From contig NC_049912.1 in the NCBI RefSeq assembly GCF_001411555.2, positions 1,753,001 through 1,817,000 of the forward strand: a stretch of DNA of 64,000 nucleotides. Reading direction: 5' to 3'. The position numbers were made by a program, and so were the translations under genes. The stretch's first letter is position 1; each line of letters opens with the position of its first letter. Below, piece after piece: positions 43,133-55,979 of the stretch. Source of the DNA: Juglans regia (lineage: Eukaryota; Streptophyta; Magnoliopsida; Fagales; Juglandaceae). The notes below the pieces were generated by a model. It was not told where the DNA came from and ran no database searches. It was given only the letters and a program-made list of their open reading frames with translations.

Positions 43133-46100
43133 TTAGCCACCAATATGTATCATAGGCCTATTTGCTGTTCTTGCAATGTCATACATTCCAGCATGTGAAG
43201 CTTTCTTTTTCTTCACCTGAAACAAAAGTATAATAATCTGTACTGTACTGTATTCGCTAAATATAGCATTTAGAAAGTTTGAGAGCAGATCTAATTGAAC
43301 AACGAACAATGCAATGTTCAGCTAAACTACTGTGGGCCCTTCATTTTGTCATTTTCTATAAACTCTAGACAGAAAGATTATTCAAATTTACTGGGATCTT
43401 ACTGAACAGAAAGATTTCAGTCAGTATTCAGCCAAAATAAGGAATCCATAAGATATTAATGCGAAATGGGTCTTCTTCTATCATAACATATGCATTTGTC
43501 TAAGTTCAAGCGTGTTTTTTTCCCATGCCAAAGAAAAACAGTATACATAAACCATACCTACTTAGGTAAATGCAAATTGACTGTTTTAATAAATCTCCAG
43601 AAGAGTATCATACATCGGGTATGTCTCAAGTGTTCATAATGTTCAAGTTGCTCTACTTCAAGTCATAGCCATATGCCTATTATTTTACTTTTACTTTTTA
43701 ATATACCTATTAGATCAAAAGCAGACATATCCTAGCACATCCACGATCACCGAGAACATAAGAAAAAGAAAAGGTTATGACTTGAAGTTCAGGGTCACGA
43801 GATACGGAAATATGCATACCGCTGCCCCAATTATTTCCTTGAGCTCATGATCATCAGCACCACGGCGAAGAGGATCTCTTAAGCCAACCTGGTATAACAA
43901 GTAAACTGCATTCTAGATTTATATTGTAAATAAAATGTAAAATAATTCAGCTAAAACTTCCATCATGGGAAAAAGAAAAGGTTTACTAATTATTACACAC
44001 TAGCACTGAGTAGCTCCCTAAAACATGTAACTTCAGTAATCTATTACTTCATTAGGTGCATATAGGAAAGAAGTCCAACGAACTCATGTATATTTAATAG
44101 GCACAGAAAAAAATTATAATTCACCTCTTACCTTATCAGAAGTTAAATCACTGCAGAAAGTTATTCCACCCAGTTTCATTTACAATCACATAAACATATA
44201 AACCATTCATGATAGTTTATTCATGACTATAATTATAATACCCGGATTGTGTATAGGAAAGTGGCGAATGGGATTGCGCATTGCTTACAAGAGAGAAGTT
44301 CAAGCCCTTTATAATGATCCCAAGGGATTTCATTTGTAATCTTGACCAGTTCTTTTGGAATATAGGCTCATATTCAGCTTGGGCTTTTCTTAGGTTGTTA
44401 AAAATAGAATCAGAGCCAATCCCAACTAGACATGTGGGAGTTGAATTGTGTCACTTATAATGGAATAACCCGACGAGGATGTCGAGAATTTAAGGGGGAG
44501 ATTGTAATATCCCGGATCTTGAATGTGATCCTACATTGTTTGGGAGGGAGAAGTTTAAGCCTTTAATAATGATTCCAAAGGACTTTAATTGTAATCTTGA
44601 CAGGTCCTTTTGAAGTATGGGTTCAGATATGGTTTAGGTCATCCTTGTATTGTTACAAGAGTTGTGCTACATGTACTAAAAAACAAAGACTCATTTTGTC
44701 AATTTTCTTTTGAAATTCACAATTTTGAATTTTAAATTTTATAATTTTCAGCATATATTAATAGCTGACACGTGGAGAAGTACATTTTTCTTAAGTACAA
44801 TTAGCATTTTTCTTGCTACAATAATAGTTTATCGGATAACAAACTTTATCAGTTTTTGCATGAAGATGCCTCAAAATTACTTGACAAGGTATGAAACCTT
44901 CCTCATAATGAAGAGCTGTAAGTATTTATCTTCCAACTAAAATTAAGAATTCAAGACTTCACAAAGTTGGCTTTGGCTTTAAAATCCACTCAACAAAACT
45001 ATCTCAACTAATAACCCCCTCCCCCCCTCCTCCTCTTTTTATCGATAGATACATGTAAAAGTACCGTGCACTCTCATGCACACCCATAACAGTATTCACA
45101 AAATATCATGTCAGATATATTATAGCAAGAAAAGCATCAGCATACATGAAAGCTACGTGATTAATAAAAGATAACAAAAGCATTATGACCTGCGAACATG
45201 AATAAGTTCTCACAGCAGTTATTTCTTTTTTATCCACCTATAAGTGATTGAATTAAATACTTCACCTCCACTTTGTTTTTAGTACAGAGAGACAAGATGC
45301 CCTTTGGTCCAAATAGCATTGGGGACAGGGATGCTCTAAATTAGAAATAATAACAGACAAATTAAATCCATGTCACAAATATTGAAAGTACAACAATCCA
45401 GGAGAAATGTCACCTCTGAAGGACCAAATAAGCAAACTTTGAAGTTCCCATCAGCCAAAAGTCGTAATCTATTGCATCCAGCACAAAAATGCTCAGTCAT
45501 TGAGGTTATAAAAGAAACCGTACCACAATGCCCCTCTATTCTGAAATTCTTTGCTGTATCTGTTGGGTTGTCCTGAAGTCTCTTTAAGTCTGGGTACTCT
45601 TTTACCTGTTTAGTAATAATGAGAGACTTAGGGCATGTATAACTGAGAATTCAGACTTCTTCAAGTGAGTCACCTGTCAGAATTCTACCTTACCACTCTA
45701 TCCAGCATTTCAGAGTAGGGTACAAGTTTCTTGACATTCCAAACATTCCCATCAAAAGGCATGAACTCAATGAATCTAATATTAATTGGCCTTTCACGTG
45801 TTAACTCTATGAAATCCAAAATCTCATCATCATTGAATCCACGCATTACAACACAATTGACCTGAATAACAAAAGTTTACTGTAAGAAACCTGGAACAAG
45901 AACTAACAGCACTAAACAGAGAAATTTTTCTGTCACAAGTAATCAAGAATTTTATGTATGAAATCAGTAGGCATTAACCCATATAAACAGAATGTATACA
46001 AGAGAAACACCTATGTAGGATCACAACCATTACAAATAAATCATGGAAATTTGTCTTGATTAAAATAAAATTATAATCATAGGAAGCATACAAGAGAACC

Positions 46101-47633
46101 CCACTTCAGAAGAAAAAGAGAACGACTACTGAAAAAAAATATGAAGGGGGGGGGGGGGCTACATGAATTACTATCCGTGTATAAATGGAATCGAGGACCT
46201 CTATTCAGCTCTACAACCAAAGCTTCCCTATCTTTTTTTCTTTTTTTTTTATAGGTAAAAAGGAATTAAACAAATATCATCGGCAACCGAAGCTTCCCAT
46301 CTACAAAGGTCCATGCATTCCACTCTCTCCAAATACACCGGATTGGACATAAAGTATACAAGCTCCACACTACCAAAATATTCCAATGCCCCTGTTGTCC
46401 TCCCCAGCTCACCAACAACTCTCACCCTCTAGAAAGAACACCAAACCACTCAAAAGCAAACACCACAACTCTCTCACTACTTCCCATAGAAAAAGAAGAT
46501 GATTAATAGACTCAATGTTTTTTTGATAAGTAGATTAATAGACTCAATGTTCTTCTCACACATACAACACCAATTCACTACAATGGGATTCCGCTTCCCC
46601 AAGTTATCTAACGTAAATATTTGTCTCCATGTTCTCATTCACAAGAAAGAAAGAAAGAAAGAAAAAAGGAAACCACTCTTGATAGAGCCTTCACTCTCCA
46701 AGTGTTCTTCCAAGGAAATGGAGAATCCACAGGTAGTGTTAAAACCTCATTGTCTGACTTCACTTCAAACTTACGTCTTTTGGATGGGATTCAGCTAATA
46801 CTATCTATACCTCCTTGTCTTACTCTAACATTGTACATTTTTTTAAAAAGAGAAGAAACCAAATCCACCTCCCCAAAAAACAAGAAAAATGTGAAACATT
46901 TTAAGAACACAGCAGTAAAATCATTAAAAAGAATGAATGTTCAAAAAGAAGTAAAAGCATAAAAGCACAAAGTTTCAAGGATGAAATGTACCTTCACAGG
47001 ATTGTATCCAAGGATTATAGCAGTATTAATTGATTCCATAACCCTTTCATGCCCTTTGCGCCGAGTCATGAATTCAAACTTTGATGGGACTAATGTGTCT
47101 AGACTGATATTTAAGGCAGAAAGTCCACATTCTTTCAGTTTTAAAAGTTTTTTCGAGAGAGTAATTCCATTTGTAGTCATGGCCAACGTTTTCAGTCCCT
47201 TCAAGTTAGATAGATGCAGACAAATTTCTTCAATATCCTTCCTAATGGTTGGCTCCCCCCCTGTCAAACGAATTTTGTCCACTCCAGAACTTACAAACAG
47301 ATTTGCCAGTCGAACAATCTCATTCTTTGAGAGTAGCCGAGGGCCAGGAGTGAGCTCCACACCCTCTGCTGGCATACAGTACTGACATCGCAGATTGCAA
47401 CGTTCTGTCAAGGAGATCCTCAAATAAGTGTGCAGCCTCCCAAATGAATCAACTAACATATCAGAAACAGGATTATCTTTCAGAGTATCATGCGACAAGG
47501 TAGAACAAGATGTAGAATATGTCTTTGGCAAGAATCCACTTAGACAACCACTGATTAATTCTCGGCAATTGTTATATATGGGTTCAGAATATGATGCAAT
47601 TTCACAATTGACCTGATCATAAAGTGAGAACAT
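43133..47633 (-). CDS. CNX2: CNX2: mitochondrial GTP 3',8-cyclase (MoaA type), five exons seen
   Basis: Radical-SAM enzyme that turns GTP into the cyclic intermediate of pyranopterin synthesis, the first step of molybdenum-cofactor production, in the mitochondrial matrix. Exons on the minus strand: 47633 (or 47612)-46992, 45861-45694, 45605-45414, 43888-43820 and 43216-43133; all inner junctions have GT/AG and keep frame. The first has the SAM-cluster motif CNLRCQYC and LTGGEPT; the third has the second cluster, [14 protein letters not shown] with a further Cys; the last ends in the conserved Gly-Gly. With Met at 47633 the product is 384 aa, close to the plant norm. However, the bases before 47612 look like a splice acceptor, and the N-terminus is not a good transit peptide, so an upstream first exon is likely but was not found. 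Confidence 0.92.
44234..44657. mobile_element. Miniature LTR retrotransposon (TRIM) in a CNX2 intron, 424 bp
   Basis: Two related direct repeats (44234-44401, starting TATAATACCCGG, and 44503-44657, starting TGTAATATCCCGG and ending ATTGTTACA) flank ~100 bp. This interior starts with a degraded tRNA-Met primer site (TAGAATCAGAGCC, 44405-44417) and ends in a polypurine tract (AAGGGGGAGA). It has no genes. It lies in the intron between exons 3 and 4. Confidence 0.75.
46141..46158. repeat. Poly-G run in a CNX2 intron
   Basis: A run of about 14 G at 46145-46158, uncommon in this AT-rich intron and prone to sequencing error. Confidence 0.7.
46250..46720 (-). mobile_element. LINE fragment (zf-RVT region) in a CNX2 intron
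   Basis: Minus-strand translation, over frame breaks, gives the zinc-binding region that follows reverse transcriptase in plant L1-like LINEs, e.g. a NWCCMCEK Cys pair and an NHLLF-like continuation. It is decayed and antisense to no exon. A GAAA repeat lies at 46645-46665. Confidence 0.6.
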
Positions 47634-49640
47634 AGATAACCATTAGCAACACTCACCCCAAGCTTAAAATACAATTATTAAGAGGAAAAAAAATAGAAAT
47701 AATCAACTTAGAATTTGCAGCCCATGTTTGGGAACAAATCCAACCCTAAGTTAGAGACCAAGAAATAGATCCCTAATCAGGATTTTTAATCACATACTTT
47801 ACCAGCTATAATCAAGAGTCTAATTATTTGTGGCATATACAACTAGTCTAGAAATGTAATAACAAAGCAAGCTCTAGATTGATGCAGGTTGAATCCTTGG
47901 CTATGGAAAGGGTAAGGAGTCTTAACTACCCATTCAATCCAATGCACATCCCATTTACAATGCAGTGCAAAGAAATTCAAAACTAGGAACAAACATAAAC
48001 CCAAGTTCTATCATGACTGGGTCGGTTAGACTGATTTATACTGGAAAGTACAAAACTCAACACAGAAGTATAATGTCACACCTGAAATTTCTAGGAAACT
48101 AGATTTTCGTTTTAAATCTAGGGTTTCCACTTTTAGAAAGTAAATTTTGATATGGGTATCAAAAGGTTCCCTTTGAATTGTTTATTCATTTTAAACTTTT
48201 GTTGTAAGATATCAAAGGAAAACATAGTATAAAAGGGGGGCCTGTACTAGTGTTTCTTGAAGCTGTTAGGACTCTTTTGAGATAAGATTTGAGCTGTTCC
48301 AGAACTGGGGAAGTAGAAATGAGCCCCATGCTCGACTCCTAAATGGATCCAAGGAAGAGAAACATATTTGCCCTATAACCCGAATAAATTCTCTTTTCAA
48401 GTTCTATAAATGTTTCGTGGGTTTATAGGGTTGGTTGCAGGTTGATTAAGGTCAATTGCAAAACCTGCATTCAACCCGTATAACCCGAATATATTCTCTT
48501 TTCAAGTCAATATCTATACATGTTTCGTTTTATATGCCTTTTTTGTTGCTGGGATGTAATATTCATTTTAGTATTGGACTACTTAATTTTTTTTTTTTTA
48601 AAGTTAACTACTTAATATCTCAAACTATTAAACTCTTTTCTTTTGTTTCAATGTAATTTTATTCTTTAGAGATATTAATTTTCTTATATACTATTGGTTT
48701 GAATATTGATCATAAGAAAATATCTCCAAAGAAAATATATAATTTTATTCTTTGGAGATATCATGAATCTAGTTGTAATTGTGAATTAATTATATATTCG
48801 TCGTTCAATTATATATGAAATTATGTAATTGGGTCAAAATAAATATACAGGTTAGCTCAATCCATTTATTTGAAACGGGATAAACAGGTTGAAATGGGTC
48901 GTGTTTAATTTAACCCAATGAGAGTTAATTATTAAAAGGGTTCTGCAGGTTGTGTCATGTCACCCGTTATTGATATGGATCGTGTTAAGGTTTTAGGGTC
49001 TAACCCATTTAATTAAAATAGTCGTATTCGAATTGACCCATATAATCGAATACTCATGACTTGACATAGCCCACGAACACGAATTGCAATCCCTAGGCTG
49101 ATGCAAATCTAGAAAGTTTCTATAGCAAATCCATGTGAAGTTCTTCAAGAAAACCAATCTCTAACCCTAGATAACTGCAGCAAACAGCAAAATCTGCCAT
49201 GTTGCTGCAGATAGAGAAAAGTCTTAACTTTTTCTACACATACTACACTGCATAACCAAAGGAAAGAAGCCCCTTTCGTAGCCTGCTACAAACTTGTTTT
49301 CTTGAGGTTCATGTTTAATGTTTTTAAAGAAAACCCAAAGAAAGTAGCTGCAATTTTGTGATATTAAAAAGAGAAATGATAATTGCAGTCGTGAGTGTGC
49401 AATCGTCGCGCAATCACTTTGAAAAAAATGAATAAATATGAGACTCATACGAAAAAAAATTAATTTTTTAATAGTGGACCCCACTCTTTTTCAATGTGAC
49501 TGCACGGTGCTTGCGCACTTCACGACTATATATAACATTATTAAAAAACCAGCCTCACCCCCCATCAAATTCAAACCTTTTACAGCAACTTCAAGTAGGA
49601 GATTATTGAAGCGCTAAAGCCCTTTGTTTGGGAGCCCTTT
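47634..49640. other. Non-coding region upstream of the visible CNX2 exons
   Basis: It should hold the CNX2 first exon and promoter, which could not be recognised. It contains one family A MITE (49371-49543) and AT-rich sequence with repeated TAACCCATTT-like words at 48880-49060, where the texture suggests an old repeat. Confidence 0.45.
49371..49543. mobile_element. MITE, family A (best preserved copy)
   Basis: It starts GAGAAATGATAATTGCAGTCG and ends CACGACTATATATAACATTA. Mirrored GAGTGTGCAA and TTGCGCACTT segments give clear inverted ends. It is closest to 18084-18250. Confidence 0.65.
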
Positions 49641-49657
49641 CTCTATAGAAGTAATTC

Positions 49658-51690
49658 ATGGATGCGATGAGGTTATCTCTACTATGCTATGTTACCATTT
49701 ATGATGTTATGACGTCATGTTATATGGAAAAGGCGTATGATCATGTTAATTGGAATTTTCTTCTATATCTACTGGGTAGGTGTGGATTTGGAGAAAGATG
49801 GAGGGCTTGGATCAGATGGTGTACATCCACGACAAGATTCTCTGTGTTAATCAACGGCAGCCCAGAGGGTTTCATCCTGAGCTCTCGTGGTTAGAGACAA
49901 GGGGATCCATTATCTCCATTACTTTTTGTTATTGTTATGGAGGCACTAAGTAGGATGATCTCGGCTTTAGTGACTAATGGTTTTATTAGTGGTTTCCAGA
50001 TTGGATTGCCGAGTAGGGGTATCACTACCATTTCACATTTGCTGTTTGTAGATGATACGTTTATTATGTGCGAAGCCGATCCAGATCAGTTGAGAGTTGT
50101 GAAGGCATTGCTGCTTTGTTTTGAAGTAGTGTTTGGTTTAAAAGTGAATTATGATAAATCTGAGTTGGTGCCTATTGGAAAAGTTCAGAATTTGAGGGTG
50201 TTGGCTGGCACACTGGGTTGTAAGATAGCATCTCTCCCTATGAGCTATTTGGGATTACCACTGGGTATAGCCTCGAGGGCGCGCTATATTTGGGATACTG
50301 TGATTGAAAAAGTAGAAAGGAGACTGGCAGGTTGGAAGAGACTGTATTTGTCAAATGGGGGCCGGATTGCGCTAATTAAAAGTACGCTTTCTAATCTACC
50401 CACTTACTTCTTATTCTTATTCTCTATACTAGCAAGTGTGGCGGGTCGTCTTGAGAAGCTACATAGAGACTTTCTGTGGGGGGGGCTTAGGTGAAGAGTT
50501 TAAATTCCATCTAGTCAAGTGGGAGATGGTGTGCCGTCCTATCTCCAATGGTGGTTTGGGTATTAGAAATTTGAGGATGTTCAATCGGGCATTACTTGGC
50601 AAATGGTTGTGGCGATATATCAAGGAACCAACAGCCTTATGGAAGACTGTGATTGAGAACAAATATGGTGGTTTAGGGGGGGTTGGTGTACTAGAGAAGT
50701 TAGAGGGGCCTCTGGAATGGGGCTATGGAAACACATTAGAAGAGGATGGACGGTTTTCCATCAACACACAAGAATGCAATTGGGTACAGGTTCCAAGATC
50801 AGATTTTGGAAGTATGTTTGGTGTACCAATAGTGCTCTACAAGACTTGTTTCCTACACTTTTCTTGATTGCAAATGCTAAAGATGACATGGTGGCAGAGG
50901 TAATGGAAGTCGTAGGAAGGAAAATCCACTAGAATATCAACTTCAATCGGGCGGCACATGATTGGGAGATGGAGAGTTTTGTAGATTTTTATAATCTTTT
51001 GTATTCTTGTCGCCCAAATATCCAGCATGCAGATGATCTGTGGTGGAGTCCAACAAGGAAAGGGGTGTTCACTGTTCGCTCTTTTTACAAGGTACTCACA
51101 CAAGTTCCTAAGATACAATTTCCCTGGAGAAAGCTTTGGCAGAATAAGGCTCCTCCCAAAGCTTCTTTCTTTGTGTGGATAGCGTCTTTGGGAAAGATTC
51201 TTACTACGGATAATCTGAGAAAAAGAAAATCATAGCAGATTGGTGGTTGCATGTGTAAAAGAGGGGGTGAATTGGTGAATCATTTACTTTTACATTGCAA
51301 GGTAGCCAGGACTATTTGGGATGAGGTGTTTAACAGAATTGATTTAGCGTGGGTTATGCCGAAAACCGTGTTGGATGTATTGGCTTGCTGGACCTCAATT
51401 CGAGGCGTGCAACAGATCAAAGCGGTTTGGAAGATGATTCCTATCTGTATTATGTGGTGCTTGTGGCAGGAGCGCAATGAGAGGATTTTTGAAGACAGAG
51501 AGATCTATGGCGGAGCTAAAAATGTTTTTTTTAGGACCCTTTGTACTTGGGCCATTGCTGTGGACTTTAATGGCATGGACTTTCATGAGTTTTTAGTTTC
51601 TAATGCTCCTACATAATTAGGGCATATTCTGATTTTGTAATTGACAGAAGTTTGGATGAATAAATACTTATTTTACTTGTAAAAAAAAAA
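49658..51690 (+). mobile_element. LINE (L1-like) 3' half: RT and zf-RVT, decayed
   Basis: Plus-strand frames show a plant LINE reverse transcriptase: [29 protein letters not shown], then HLLFVDDTFIMCEAD (catalytic FVDD in place of FADD), SYLGLPLG, and the C-terminal zinc-binding region (WQNKAPPKASFFVW, CMCKRGGELVNHLLLHC, MWCLWQERNERIFED). Stops follow FILSSRG and LRKRKS, and a G-run frameshift lies at 50480-50486. The copy is 5'-truncated (no endonuclease seen) and ends with a short A run at 51680-51690, as LINEs do. Confidence 0.88.
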
Positions 51691-52004
51691 TGTTATATGT
51701 TTACATGCATCGTGATAAGAAAGATAAATGACAAGAAATAAGAAAAGCTTTAAAGAATGGCCATAAGAGATGCATGGTACCAATGCAAGTTATGGATGGA
51801 TGTGAAGCAGCATTGAAGGACATTTACGTGAAGGTGTGGTCCCCCATATTTATGATATTTTAAGCTATGTCCATAGTGGCCACATGTAGTGTGACCAATG
51901 CACCATGCATACAAGGGTTTTAGGTGTGTTGGCCATAAGAAAAGTGAAAGACAAGTTATTAAGACATGCATGAACATAGTAGTTAGTTTACCATGCTCAA
52001 CAGA
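51691..52004. other. Non-coding spacer between LINE copies
   Basis: No coding feature recognised; only short antisense frames. Confidence 0.4.
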
Positions 52005-52400
52005 CCAATGGACTCCGGCGACTCCTCTGAGGGCACTCCGGAGTCGGTCCTCCCTCCGACACCTTTCTTTTGGTTTCTCAGGAAACCTTTCTTTTGGTTT
52101 CGTCGGCGCATACCTGGTGTAGTTTATGCTTAATAATCATCAAACCTAGACACCTCTCTCTCTCTCTCTGCTCTCGTGCCTCGACCCTTCAAGTTGCCAC
52201 TGCCATTCTTTTGGCCGGGTCTTGCTCAAGTAAGACGGTTGCAGATCCCCGCCGCCGCCACAAACAAGACCAACAGGCTCCGACGACTCCTCTGAGGGCA
52301 CTCTGGTGTCAGTCCTCCCTCCGGCGATTGGGATTTTCTCAGGATACCATTCCTTTGGTTTCGTCTGCACAGATCTGATGTATTTTAAGCTTAATAAGCA
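52005..52400 (+). repeat. Two tandem ~130-bp monomers, possible LINE 5' UTR
   Basis: Two imperfect copies (about 52012-52150 and 52277-52400) share CGACTCCTCTGAGGGCACTC, GTCCTCCCTCCG, TTTCTCAGGA and CTTAATAA(T/G)CATCAAACCTA. They precede a LINE ORF1-like region in the same orientation, so they may be promoter monomers, as known for some L1 families; this is inference. Confidence 0.55.
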
Positions 52401-52479
52401 TCAAACCTACATTAGATATGCATTTTATTCCCATTCCCATATAACATTTTTTCTCCTTGAGATGACGCGAGATGATCCT

Positions 52480-54430
52480 GGGAGATGATCCTGTGATTTG
52501 GGATCAGAGGATGTCGACGCGCGATGTGGTATCGTCTTGGACGAAAGGTGAGAGGTGGTTGAAGGTGGAATAAAAAACTTTTGTTTTTACGAAACAGGGA
52601 GGAAATACCTTTCCCACCTCTAAACCTAGCAAAAGAATGGCTAAGTTCATGTGTCTATGTGGGTCGTCGACTTCATGGTTGCTAAGGCGATAGAGGATTG
52701 CTTAGAACTCCTCTGACATGACGGATTCTTTAGGGAGCCAAGGATGGGCAATGGAGTTCTCATCATTCAACACCATATTAACGCAAGGAACAGTTTTTTG
52801 CAACTCTCAGAATTTTGGAATGGAAGGAGGAAATGTTTGTTCGTGATCCCTGAAGGTGAAATGGCGTCAAATGAAAAGGTTTTGTGCATTCCATTTGAAG
52901 CGTCATTGGGTCCAAAGCCCCTGTTCTAGAGCATGTAAACAGAGGGCAGTTTGTTGATGGAAAGACAATGGGAAGGCCTTTCTCTATCAAAGGTGCCTCG
53001 TACACCTCGGTGTTGAGGTCACCGGGGTGTATTACGGCCGAGAATAGCTCCGTGGCGGAAGGAAAGGGTAAGACACTTGTCTGTCAGGTGACATTGGGAG
53101 AAGTGAAGGGTAAGCACGCTCCTCATGTGTTGCATGGTGGAATGGGTGCCTCTGTTGGGTGTTTGAGGGTGGGAGAAGTGGAAGGAGTCTTGTGGGCTAT
53201 CAGAGGTCAATTGACGGGAGTTATGGAGTATGTGAGAGATCTGATGATTAAAGTGGATAAGGGGCTAGACCTGGACAAGGGTTTGGGTGGTGGGTCGAAA
53301 ACGGACCTCGGGGTTGATCCAACTGGTTTGAAGGCCTCAGGTTCACTGGCCAAGGGCACCTCAACGCTGTCACAGATAGGGTCATTGAAGGCCGACATCA
53401 CTATTCAACACGGTGTCACTCAAGTCATTGGCAGCTTGCTGTCTGACTGCCCTCAGTTACCAGTTGCAAATGGAGTTGTTACTTTTTTCCAAAGTTCACT
53501 TTCAGTTGAAGATGGGCCGGTCCTTCCAGGGTTTTGAGTACTTTGGAAGAAGCGGACGAGTCTCTTTCAGAAGATGAAAAATGGTGTAACAGAAGGTAGT
53601 GTTTCCCCTATTTGTTCTATTCCTGAGGAAGCAGTAGGGTTTGAAGAAGTGGCACAGAAAGGGAAAGGGTCGTCGGGAGTGGCGCACCTACAAGCAATGT
53701 TCTCGTCGATGGAATGACAACACCTACGCCGGAGGTGAAGGAACCTCCAATGGTGACAGCAATAATGGACAACAACAATATATTTGTTGAGGAGGTTCAA
53801 GATTTGAATGCAGAAGATGGTGGGGAGGAAATTACGAGTTTGTCGTTGGTGCCTTGTGAGGAGGAATGTTTAGGGTCGAGAGTGCATTTGGGAGCTGTGT
53901 CTGGGGAAAATGTTGTTCCCCTGATATCTCTTCCTCTGATAAACAATATAAAGGGTTCACCATCGAATTGGGTTCTGCATAAGGTTAAGGAGATTCAGCA
54001 ACGTGTGGGATTTCATATGAAGGATGTGATGACCAATTTACAACACTACTCACTGCGACTGAGGCGGGCCACTCGCTTGAAATCAAATCAAGATTTAATA
54101 AAAGCATAGAGTTAAAGAGTCTTTCTTAGGCAATCAACTATGATGCTAAGGGAGGTAGTTCAAGTCGACGGAAGACTAAAGGGAGGGCATTATGAAGTCT
54201 TCCTCGTAGAGGGAGTTTCGGGTGGAGTATTAGTCTTATGGAAAACAAGGGATTGGGGAGGTATGTTCTATTCCCATTGAGGCTTGGTGTATTTTGGATA
54301 GATTTCTAATTTTCACAGGCTTATTGGCCATTAAGGGCTCTCTAATATGGGCTAGGTGTTTCTTGTATACGCTCAGTGTACTTGGTTACTCCTATTGATA
54401 TTAATATATATAATATTTTTACTTAAAAAA
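52480..54430 (+). mobile_element. LINE copy with ORF1 relics, internally deleted
   Basis: Frames read the N-terminal region common in plant LINE ORF1 (DUF4283-like: RWLKVE, then RMAKFMCLCGSS, NGRRKCLFVIPEGE) over several frameshifts, an open piece of 189 codons (52968-53537) rich in Gly/Lys/Ser, and a 131-codon piece (53714-54109) ending WVLHKVKEIQQRVGFHMK, a stretch that normally precedes the second ORF. It then passes straight to a LINE 3' tail (GTTTCTTGTATACGCTCAG, 54358 on) and A-rich end, so endonuclease and RT are deleted. Confidence 0.7.
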
Positions 54431-54945
54431 TAAGTCAAATCACATCAAACATGTTGGATGTCAAATTTTCATGCATGGTACATGTTGTAAGGTTATGTTT
54501 AGAAGTATAAATGTTATTAAAATAAACTACATTTAAATATGTTTACTTTATGATGTGTAGTTTATTGAATATTTGAGTCTTTGATTCACTTTTGTTTGTT
54601 TTTATGTTAACTAACCCTCCAAGTGAATAGAATGAGGAAGATGAGCAGGCGGGTAAGACTTACACATCAGAACCTACTGTCCAAGAATGAGTTTTACACA
54701 ATAGGATTAGATTTAGATTTCAGTGCTTTGATTATTTTTATTTAATTTTTTCAAGAAAAATTCTACGTTATGTTCTACGAATTATTTTTCAATAAGTGAC
54801 GTAATTTTTGTTATGTCGGGTCTCTTTATCAAGCATAAGTTATGAATGTGAATGTACATTCCTAACCTACCATAATAGGTTTTACATATCATAATAAATA
54901 AAACCTGAGATGCTTATTGCACAAGAGGAGAGGCACTGAACATGA
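54431..54945. other. AT-rich spacer
   Basis: No gene or well-bounded repeat recognised. Confidence 0.4.
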
Positions 54946-54953
54946 GTTATAAC

Positions 54954-55516
54954 TACGGGTGTAAATCGGTCCGGTCAGGTGGGTGATGGACCAAAATTTT
55001 CAGTCCATCATTTTCCCCAGACCAAAGGACTGGACTGGAAAAGTAGCTATCGATCCGGTCCGGCCCAATTATTTTGCTATTTTTTCATCTTTTTTTTCAA
55101 ATAAATTAATAAAAAAATTATTTAAATTACTAAATTAAAATTAAGTGAATTATTAATGTGGATTATGTAAAAAATTATCTAATTATTTTAATTAAGTGTA
55201 AATAGTAGAGTATGTATGATGTATTAGCTATTTACATATAATGACAAATTATCACATGATTTATGATTTATTAGTAATTGATAGCATATACTATTTTATA
55301 TTTTATATGGTCAATGATAATAAATTAGGTAAAAATTACATCATTAACTTATATAATTACTATATAAAAATAATATATTAAATTATTAAAAATATTTTTA
55401 AAATATATATAGGAGTTTGGTTCGGTCAGGTCCATAATTTGTGGGACCGAGACCGACCAGTCTGAACTTCGGTCCAGTCGGTTTTTCTGGTCTGAATTAA
55501 ACTCCTTACACCCCTA
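54954..55516. mobile_element. hAT-type non-autonomous element, 563 bp
   Basis: Ends TACGGGTGTAA and TTACACCCCTA are inverted repeats, and GTTATAAC stands on both sides (54946-54953, 55517-55524), an exact 8-bp target duplication as for hAT transposons. Sub-terminal GGTCCGGTC and GGTCCAGTCGG words are also mirrored. No transposase frame. Confidence 0.88.
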
Positions 55517-55553
55517 GTTATAACCAGAAGTCAAGAATGATAATGCAAACTTA

Positions 55554-55887
55554 GTGCCTCTTTGGGATTGCAGTAGGAAATAGAGCTTTTAATTGTAGAG
55601 TTTTTCTAAAAAAACTACTACTAAAAAGTTGTTTACTATTTGGTAAACATGCCCCTAAAGCGCTTTTAAAGTTAGTTATGGTGCTTTTTTAAAAAGGTAG
55701 CATTGTCCGCTAGAGCTTTTCAACAAAAGCTTCAATTTGGTACTTTTTAAAAAAGTGGACTTCCAACCTTTTAAAGTGCTTAAAGCACTTTTTATAAATT
55801 TACCAAGTATACCATTTTTTCTTCAAAAGAGCTTTTAGAGTGTCAAAAGCACATTTTAAGCTTCTAAACTCAAACCTAAACAAGCAC
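55554..55887. mobile_element. Tourist-like (PIF/Harbinger) MITE, 334 bp
   Basis: Ends GTGCCTCTTTGGG and CCTAAACAAGCAC are imperfect inverted repeats, flanked by TTA (55551-55553, 55888-55890). The interior is rich in AAAGCTTTT/AAAGTGCTT words. It is 38 bp from the hAT-type element. Confidence 0.8.
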
Positions 55888-55979
55888 TTATTGCTCAAAA
55901 ATCAACTCTTTTAACAGAGAATGAAGGTCGTGTGGTAAAAATGACTAGTAAGAAAGATGTAAGTGATTACCCCTAGTAA

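Noticed and set aside
46981..47616. Plus-strand frames of 134 and 62 codons
   Set aside because: They are antisense shadows of the CNX2 radical-SAM exon.
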